Source: an uncultured Porphyromonadaceae bacterium
GTDB taxonomy: Bacteria; Bacteroidota; Bacteroidia; Bacteroidales; Muribaculaceae
DNA: 8,326 nucleotides
Assembly: GCA_947176615.1 (NCBI GenBank)
Contig: CAMWRO010000117.1
Location: 1-8,326 of the forward strand
Direction of reading: 5' to 3'
Both the position numbers and the translations under genes were made by a program. Position 1 is the first letter of the stretch. Every line of letters starts with the position of its first letter. The notes under the pieces were generated by a model. It saw only the letters and a program-made list of their open reading frames with translations, searched no databases and had not been told where the DNA came from. This document shows positions 1 to 3,866 of this stretch, piece after piece.

Positions 1-428
1 AGTCGGTTGTTACCGGTGTTGAGATGTTCCGCAAGCTCCTCGATCAGGGCGAAGCCGGTGACAACGTAGGTCTCCTTCTCCGCGGTATCGACAAGAAGGA
101 AATCAAGCGTGGTATGGTAATCTGCCACCCCGGAGTTGTTAAGCCCCACAGCAAATTCAAGGCTTCTGTCTACATCCTCAAGAAAGAGGAAGGTGGCCGT
201 CACACTCCGTTCCACAACCACTACCGTCCCCAGTTCTACATCCGCACACTTGACGTGACTGGCGAAATCACCCTTCCCGAAGGTGTAGAAATGGTAATGC
301 CCGGTGACCACGTTGAAATCATCGTTGACCTCATCAACCCCGTAGCATGCGATACCGGTCTTCGTTTCGCTATCCGTGAAGGCGGCCGCACCGTTGGTTC
401 AGGTCAGATCACTGAAATCCTCGACTAA
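1..428 (+). CDS. tuf: Elongation factor Tu, C-terminal part (5' end outside window)
   Basis: EF-Tu is the GTPase that carries aminoacyl-tRNA to the ribosomal A site. The reading frame runs in from the left edge (first whole codon at 3) and gives 141 residues before the TAA stop, matching roughly residues 253-394 of E. coli EF-Tu. Visible family motifs are TGVEMFRKLLDQG and GDNVGLLLRGI of domain 2, then HTPFHNHYRPQFYIRT and the terminal FAIREGGRTVGSGQITEILD of domain 3. The GTPase domain lies outside the window. The ATG at 24 is an internal methionine (VEMFRK), not the start. The gene sits just upstream of tRNA-Trp and secE, a linkage seen in Bacteroidota. Identity is secure; whether the genome has other tuf copies cannot be told. 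Confidence 0.98.
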   Translation, partial: SVVTGVEMFRKLLDQGEAGDNVGLLLRGIDKKEIKRGMVICHPGVVKPHSKFKASVYILKKEEGGRHTPFHNHYRPQFYIRTLDVTGEITLPEGVEMVMPGDHVEIIVDLINPVACDTGLRFAIREGGRTVGSGQITEILD

Positions 429-444
429 TACAATATAAGTCGAT

Positions 445-467
445 TCCCTTGAGGGACACCATGTCCC
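445..467 (+). other. Two overlapping short hairpins downstream of tuf
   Basis: TCCC at 445-448 can pair with GGGA at 453-456 (loop TTGA). The same GGGA is also the start of a 6-bp stem, GGGACA 453-458 with TGTCCC 462-467 (loop CCA). The two cannot form together. Neither is followed by a T run, so this is not a terminator by itself. It could be an mRNA 3'-end stabiliser or a processing signal before the tRNA; the role is unknown. Confidence 0.35.
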
Positions 468-485
468 CCGATGGAAAGAAAACCT

Positions 486-535
486 AAAATCGGCTCTCGG
501 TGGCGAGAGTAATCTGAAAGTCGGGAGCCGATTTT
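486..535 (+). terminator. Candidate intrinsic terminator or processing hairpin after tuf
   Basis: AAAATCGGCTCTCG at 486-499 pairs with CGGGAGCCGATTTT at 522-535: 14 pairs, one of them G-T. The A-tract/GC core/T-tract form is that of a bidirectional intrinsic terminator, but the T run is only four bases and the loop is 22 nt. Inside it, CTCTCG 494-499 can instead pair with CGAGAG 504-509 around a 4-nt loop, which would break the long stem. It could end or attenuate tuf transcription before tRNA-Trp and secE, or mark an RNase site. Partial readthrough seems likely, because I see no convincing Bacteroidota promoter (TAnnTTTG with an upstream TTTG) between it and the tRNA. Confidence 0.45.
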
Positions 536-541
536 ACCTAT

Positions 542-614
542 ACGGGACTAGCTCAGTTGGTAGAGCACCGGTCTCCAAAACCGGGTGTCGGGAGTTCGAG
601 TCTCTCGTCCCGTG
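542..614 (+). tRNA. trnW: tRNA-Trp (anticodon CCA)
   Basis: A full cloverleaf can be drawn by hand. The acceptor stem is ACGGGAC 542-548 with GTCCCGT 607-613. The D stem is GCTC 551-554 with GAGC 563-566. The anticodon stem is CCGGT 568-572 with ACCGG 580-584, and its loop CTCCAAA puts anticodon CCA at 575-577. The variable loop is 5 nt. The T stem is GGGAG 590-594 with CTCTC 602-606, with one G-T pair and loop TTCGAGT. The discriminator is G614, and the first pair A1-U72 with G73 fits bacterial tRNA-Trp. The 3' CCA is not encoded (GCTTA follows), so it must be added by nucleotidyltransferase. secE starts 17 nt later, which suggests co-transcription and RNase Z cleavage just before secE. Confidence 0.97.
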
Positions 615-631
615 CTTAGAAAAAATAAGAA

Positions 632-832
632 ATGAGCAAACTGAAACTACTTACGGATATCGAGGAGTCTTACACCGAGTTGCGGTATAAGACTTCTTGG
701 CCTACTAAAGGCCAACTGGTCAAGAGCGCGATTATCGTGTTGATTGCTTCCATCATTATTGCCGCGATAGTCTTTGTGATGGACCAGGTGGTCGATACTA
801 TCATGCACTTTATCTACGGTTTGGGTCAGTAA
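632..832 (+). CDS. secE: Preprotein translocase subunit SecE
   Basis: SecE is the small clamp subunit of the SecYEG channel in the inner membrane. The 66-residue product is typical of the short, single-span SecE of most bacteria (E. coli SecE has three spans). An amphipathic N-terminal helix carries the family signature ELRYKTSWPTKGQLVKS (about residues 16-32). One hydrophobic segment follows, at about 33-50 (AIIVLIASIIIAAIVFVM), and then D51, the acidic residue common after the span. The ATG lies 17 nt after tRNA-Trp, preceded by A-rich sequence and no Shine-Dalgarno. nusG begins 20 nt downstream, the near-universal secE-nusG pairing. The overlapping reverse-strand frame is a shadow. Confidence 0.96.
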   Translation: MSKLKLLTDIEESYTELRYKTSWPTKGQLVKSAIIVLIASIIIAAIVFVMDQVVDTIMHFIYGLGQ

Positions 833-852
833 TCTTTTAACGTCGATAATCA

Positions 853-1401
853 ATGGCTGAAGGAAAGAAAGCATGGTACGTTCTGCGTGCCATCTCAGGC
901 AAGGAAGCCAAGGTCAAGGAAGTTTTGGATGCAGCAATCCGTAACACCGACCTCGGTAAATATGTCTTCCAAGTATTGATTCCTACTGAAAAAGTGCTGA
1001 CCGTGCGTAACGGAAAGAAGGTTATCAAAGAGAAAAACCTTTATTCCGGCTACGTCTTTGTCGAGTGTGATCTTCAAGGCGAAGTTCTCTATGAACTGCG
1101 CAATACCACTAACGTTATCGATTTCCTCAGGGGTCGCGGAAAAAACGCAGCTCCCGAGGCATTGCGTGAAAGCGAAGTGCGCAGGATGCTTGGTGCAGCC
1201 GACGCGCTGATTGACACCGCCGATGACGGTAATGACTACATGGTGGGTGAATCGGTGAAGGTGACTTTCGGTCCTTTCAACGGATTCTCCGGCACAATTG
1301 AGGAAGTCAACCGCGAGAAAAAGAAACTGAAGGTAATGGTCAAGATCTTCGGGCGTAAAACCCCGCTTGAACTTGAAAATTCGCAGGTAGAGCGTGAATA
1401 G
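853..1401 (+). CDS. nusG: Transcription termination/antitermination factor NusG
   Basis: NusG binds RNA polymerase across the cleft, modulates pausing, and links it to Rho or, through S10, to the ribosome. The protein has 182 residues, the usual length. The NGN domain covers about residues 6-110, with AWYVLRAISGKE at 7-18 and the hallmark NLYSGYVFVE at 62-71, where many other phyla have FPGYVLV. The KOW domain covers about 130-182, with GESVKVTFGPFNGFSGTIEE and the C-terminal IFGRKTPLELENSQVE. Bacteroidota also carry specialised NusG paralogues (UpxY type) at polysaccharide loci; the secE-rplK context and full KOW domain make this the housekeeping copy. The stop is TAG. A 194-nt structured gap follows before rplK. 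Confidence 0.97.
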   Translation: MAEGKKAWYVLRAISGKEAKVKEVLDAAIRNTDLGKYVFQVLIPTEKVLTVRNGKKVIKEKNLYSGYVFVECDLQGEVLYELRNTTNVIDFLRGRGKNAAPEALRESEVRRMLGAADALIDTADDGNDYMVGESVKVTFGPFNGFSGTIEEVNREKKKLKVMVKIFGRKTPLELENSQVERE

Positions 1402-1595
1402 ACCCACGCGGTGACACACCCTCTGTGGCACTGACCCCGGCGCTGAAAAGAGACGGGGGATTGTCATGTGGAAATGTCACCCCGGGAGATGCTGGAATTT
1501 GCCACAACGCTCCTGCCGGTTACGAGGCAGCGGCTGCAAGGTGACTGAACAGTGTCGTTTTAACCGATTAACAACTTTATAAACTAAGATTTATC
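1402..1595 (+). promoter_or_regulatory. Structured leader upstream of rplK-rplA (candidate autoregulatory element)
   Basis: This is the longest gap in the window. By eye it folds well. GGTGACA 1410-1416 pairs with TGTCACC 1475-1481 and encloses CACTGAC 1429-1435 with GTCATGTG 1463-1470 (one bulge), itself topped by a C/G-rich stem near 1436-1439 and 1454-1459. Downstream, GGAG 1485-1488 pairs with CTCC 1510-1513 around an asymmetric internal loop and TGG/CCA. CTGCC 1513-1517 pairs with GGCAG 1526-1530, or GCAG 1527-1530 with CTGC 1534-1537. A second GGTGAC at 1540-1545 could replace the first in pairing with 1476-1481. A 38-codon ORF (1466-1582) overlaps. In E. coli, L1 represses L11-L1 translation at a leader site before rplK; a similar role here is inference. 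The last 35 nt are A/T-rich and unstructured, as expected before a Bacteroidota start codon. No clear promoter was found. Confidence 0.45.
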
Positions 1596-2039
1596 ATGGC
1601 TAAAGAAATTGCAGGTCAGATTAAATTGCAAATCAAAGGAGGAGCCGCAAATCCTTCGCCTCCCGTTGGTCCCGCCCTTGGTTCCAAGGGTATCAACATC
1701 ATGGAGTTTTGCAAGCAATTCAATGCCCGCACACAGGACAAGGCTGGCAAAATCCTGCCTGTTGTAATTACTTATTACACTGACAAGAGCTTCGACTTCG
1801 TAGTCAAGACTCCCCCTGTCGCTATTCAGCTCCTCGAGGCTACAAAGCTCAAGAGCGGCTCCAAGCAGCCTAACCGTAACAAGGTGGGCGAAGTGACTTG
1901 GGAACAGGTCAAGGCTATCGCCGAAGACAAGATGCCTGACTTGAACTGCTTTACCGTTGCATCGGCAATGCGCATGGTTGCCGGAACTGCAAGAAGTATG
2001 GGTATCACCGTGAAAGGTGCTTTTCCTGAAAACCTCTAA
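1596..2039 (+). CDS. rplK: 50S ribosomal protein L11 (uL11)
   Basis: L11 binds the GTPase-associated centre of 23S rRNA at the base of the L7/L12 stalk and is needed for factor-dependent GTP hydrolysis and RelA activation. The 147-residue product is close to the usual 141-145. The N-terminal domain has QIKLQIKGGAANPSPPVGPALG (8-29), whose prolines are the known thiostrepton/micrococcin contact region, followed by GINIMEFCKQFNART (32-46). The rRNA-binding C-terminal domain (about 75-142) ends with the signature TARSMGITVKG. The ATG is preceded by A/T-rich sequence without a Shine-Dalgarno. rplA starts 14 nt after the stop, so the two are surely co-transcribed. Confidence 0.98.
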   Translation: MAKEIAGQIKLQIKGGAANPSPPVGPALGSKGINIMEFCKQFNARTQDKAGKILPVVITYYTDKSFDFVVKTPPVAIQLLEATKLKSGSKQPNRNKVGEVTWEQVKAIAEDKMPDLNCFTVASAMRMVAGTARSMGITVKGAFPENL

Positions 2040-2053
2040 AAACTTCAATTGAC

Positions 2054-2749
2054 ATGAGTAAACTGACGAAAAATCAAAAGTTGGCCCAAGAGAAGATTGA
2101 AGCTGGCCGAGTTTATACTCTTGCTGAAGCCGTGGAACTCGTGAAAGAAATTACTTTCACCAAATTTGACGCTTCCCTTGACATGGATGTCCGCCTCGGC
2201 GTTGACCCCCGTAAGGCTAACCAGATGGTGCGTGGCGTTGTTACGCTCCCCAACGGAACCGGTAAACAAGTGCGTGTACTTGTCCTCTGCAACTCCGACG
2301 CTGAAGCTGCCGCCAAGGCTGCCGGTGCCGACTATGTTGGTCTGGACGAATATATCGAAAAAATCAAAGGCGGCTGGACCGATGTCGATGTTATCATCAC
2401 TCAGCCCGCTATCATGGGTAAGATTGGTGCCCTCGGCCGTATCCTCGGCCCCCGCGGCCTCATGCCTAACCCCAAGAGCGGTACTGTGACTGTCGATGTC
2501 GCCAAGGCTGTCGAGGAAGTGAAAAAAGGTAAGATCGACTTCAAGGTTGACAAGAACGGTATCGTTCACTCGTCTATCGGCAAGGTGTCATTCACACCCC
2601 AGCAGATGCGCGAGAACGCCCGCGAGTTTGTCAACACGCTGATCAAGCTGAAACCCGCTACCGCCAAGGGTACCTATATCAAGAGTATTTATCTTTCGAG
2701 CACAATGAGTCCCGGTATCAAGATTGATCCCAAGTCAATCGACGAATAA
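2054..2749 (+). CDS. rplA: 50S ribosomal protein L1 (uL1)
   Basis: L1 forms the mobile stalk at the E site that helps release deacylated tRNA. In E. coli it also represses its own L11-L1 operon by binding the mRNA leader. The product has 231 residues, the normal bacterial length. Clear family landmarks are FDASLDMDVRLGVDPRKANQ (38-57), the signature GPRGLMPNPKSGTVT (132-146), GKIDFKVDKNGIVHSSIGK (159-177), and the closing STMSPGIKID (216-225). Domain I is split, made of the N- and C-terminal parts, with domain II inserted between, as in other L1 proteins. It follows rplK by 14 nt and precedes rplJ by only 18 nt. Glycine codons are nearly all GGT/GGC (one GGA in about 20), typical of high expression. 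Confidence 0.98.
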   Translation: MSKLTKNQKLAQEKIEAGRVYTLAEAVELVKEITFTKFDASLDMDVRLGVDPRKANQMVRGVVTLPNGTGKQVRVLVLCNSDAEAAAKAAGADYVGLDEYIEKIKGGWTDVDVIITQPAIMGKIGALGRILGPRGLMPNPKSGTVTVDVAKAVEEVKKGKIDFKVDKNGIVHSSIGKVSFTPQQMRENAREFVNTLIKLKPATAKGTYIKSIYLSSTMSPGIKIDPKSIDE

Positions 2750-2767
2750 CTTAAAACTGATTGAACA

Positions 2768-3292
2768 ATGAAAAAGGAAGATAAAATTGTTGTTATAGAA
2801 AAAATCGCTCAGACTCTCAAAGAGTACAGCTGTTTTTACCTTGCCGAGACCGCAGGCCTTGATGCCGAGCAGACTACCAACCTCCGTCGCGCCTGCAACA
2901 AGGCCGACATCAAGCTGATGGTTGTAAAGAACACCCTGCTTCACAAGGCTCTTGAGTCACTTGACGGTGACTATTCTGAACTCTATTCTTCTCTTGAAGG
3001 TCCTACTTCTGTGATGTTCTCCAACGTGGGCAACGCCCCCGCCAAGCTCATCAAGGAACTGACCGGCAAGGACAAGACCCTCCCCCGTTTCAAGGCAGCT
3101 TATGTTGAAGAGACCGTTTATGTCGGAGAAAACCAGCTCGACACCCTCGTTGCTATCAAGAGCAAGAACGAGCTTATCGCCGACGTTGTCGCCCTTCTCC
3201 AGTCGCCCGCCAAGAATGTTGTTTCCGCCCTCCAGAGCGGTGGCAACAAGCTCCACGGCATCCTTGAAACTCTTTCTAAGAAAGAGGCTTAA
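2768..3292 (+). CDS. rplJ: 50S ribosomal protein L10 (uL10)
   Basis: L10 anchors the stalk to 23S rRNA and carries L7/L12 dimers on its C-terminal helix. The 174 residues are within the usual range. The N-terminal globular part has the conserved FYLAETAGLDAEQTTNLRR (23-41) and the rRNA-contact motif KLMVVKNTLLHKAL (49-62), then EGPTSVMFS (77-85). The long helix at about 145-174, SPAKNVVSALQSGGNKLHGI and onward, is where L12 N-domains dock. The start lies 18 nt after rplA in A/T-rich sequence without a Shine-Dalgarno. That gap is too small for the L10-binding leader known upstream of rplJ in E. coli and B. subtilis. Confidence 0.97.
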   Translation: MKKEDKIVVIEKIAQTLKEYSCFYLAETAGLDAEQTTNLRRACNKADIKLMVVKNTLLHKALESLDGDYSELYSSLEGPTSVMFSNVGNAPAKLIKELTGKDKTLPRFKAAYVEETVYVGENQLDTLVAIKSKNELIADVVALLQSPAKNVVSALQSGGNKLHGILETLSKKEA

Positions 3293-3308
3293 TAGGCTGA
3301 TTTCAACC

Positions 3309-3346
3309 GCCGGGGCAGCATAATCCCCGGCACCCCACAAATTTTT
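3309..3346 (+). promoter_or_regulatory. Hairpin between rplJ and rplL, with spaced T run (possible attenuator or stabiliser)
   Basis: GCCGGGG at 3309-3315 pairs perfectly with CCCCGGC at 3325-3331 around a 9-nt loop. A run of five T lies at 3342-3346, but 10 nt separate it from the stem, so it is not a standard intrinsic terminator. It may act as a 3' barrier protecting rplKAJ mRNA, as a processing site, or as a weak pause that separates rplL expression from rplJ (L7/L12 is made in excess over L10). The remaining sequence to the rplL ATG is A-rich and unstructured. Confidence 0.45.
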
Positions 3347-3384
3347 CCCAACCAACAAAAATAACAATTAAATCATATACTAAA

Positions 3385-3759
3385 ATGGCAGATTTAAAAG
3401 CTTTTGCAGAACAATTAGTTAACCTCTCAGTTAAGGAAGTAAACGAACTTGCTCAGATTCTCAAGGACGAGTATGGCATCGAACCCGCTGCTGCCGCTGT
3501 TGCAGTTGCTGCCGGTCCCGCTGCAGGTGCTCCCGCTGAAGAAGAAAAGACTTCTTTCGACGTAGTCCTCAAGTCAGCTGGCGCCTCTAAGCTCGCCGTT
3601 GTTAAACTCGTGAAGGAACTCACCGGTCTTGGCCTCAAGGAAGCTAAGGAAATGGTTGACGGTACTCCCAGCGTCCTCAAGGAAGGTGTCGCTAAGGCTG
3701 ATGCCGAGGGCCTCAAGAAGCAGCTCGAAGAAGCCGGCGCTGAAGTTGAGCTTAAATAA
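3385..3759 (+). CDS. rplL: 50S ribosomal protein L7/L12 (bL12)
   Basis: L7/L12 is the multi-copy stalk protein that recruits EF-Tu, EF-G, IF2 and RF3 and stimulates their GTPase activity. The product has 124 residues, normal for bacteria. The N-terminal dimerisation domain (1-32) is MADLKAFAEQLVNLSVKEVN onward to EYGIEP. The flexible Ala/Pro/Gly-rich hinge (about 34-52) follows. The C-terminal factor-binding domain (about 55-124) has EKTSFDVVLKSAGASKLAVV, then KELTGLGLKEAKEMVDGTPS and the end KKQLEEAGAEVELK. The start is preceded by a long A-rich, unstructured leader. Hairpins lie on both sides of the gene, which would allow its mRNA level to differ from rplJ and rpoB. Confidence 0.98.
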   Translation: MADLKAFAEQLVNLSVKEVNELAQILKDEYGIEPAAAAVAVAAGPAAGAPAEEEKTSFDVVLKSAGASKLAVVKLVKELTGLGLKEAKEMVDGTPSVLKEGVAKADAEGLKKQLEEAGAEVELK

Positions 3760-3763
3760 TAAC

Positions 3764-3776
3764 CCTGTTAATCAGG
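3764..3776 (+). other. Small hairpin just after the rplL stop codon
   Basis: CCTG 3764-3767 pairs with CAGG 3773-3776 around loop TTAAT. It is only 4 bp and sits 4 nt after the TAA of rplL, directly before the much stronger hairpin at 3782-3817. It may stack with that hairpin; alone it is weak. Confidence 0.25.
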
Positions 3777-3781
3777 TAGAT

Positions 3782-3831
3782 AGGTTAAGAATCATCTTTA
3801 CAGTTGATTCTTAACCTTTCGTGTTCTTTTT
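3782..3831 (+). terminator. Attenuator/terminator hairpin between rplL and rpoB
   Basis: AGGTTAAGAATCA at 3782-3794 pairs without mismatch with TGATTCTTAACCT at 3805-3817 around a 10-nt loop (TCTTTACAGT). It is followed by a T-rich stretch (TTTCGTG, then TTC and TTTTT at 3827-3831). The stem is long but A/T-rich and the T run is interrupted, so partial rather than full termination is likely. E. coli has a partial terminator and an RNase III site in the same rplL-rpoB position, which lowers RNA polymerase output relative to ribosomal protein output. The analogous role here is inferred from position and shape. No good separate rpoB promoter is visible after it. Confidence 0.6.
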
Positions 3832-3866
3832 AAAGTTGAGTTCCTTTAATGTTTATTAACCAATAG

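Noticed and set aside
461..487. Eight-codon ATG-TAA frame in the tuf-tRNA spacer
   Set aside because: Very short, overlaps a hairpin arm, and has no start context; most likely chance.
895..1467. Reverse-strand open frame of 190 codons opposite nusG
   Set aside because: It is a shadow of nusG. The protein has no family motif and there is no promoter or operon context on the - strand.
1635..1644. AAAGGAGGAG, a perfect Shine-Dalgarno core inside rplK
   Set aside because: It encodes the conserved Lys-Gly-Gly of L11 and has no start codon at a suitable distance.
3831..3838. TAAAGTTG, resembling the Bacteroidota -7 box TAnnTTTG, before rpoB
   Set aside because: It has one mismatch, and the nearest upstream TTG (3804-3806) sits inside the hairpin at an unsuitable distance. 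Not enough to call a promoter.
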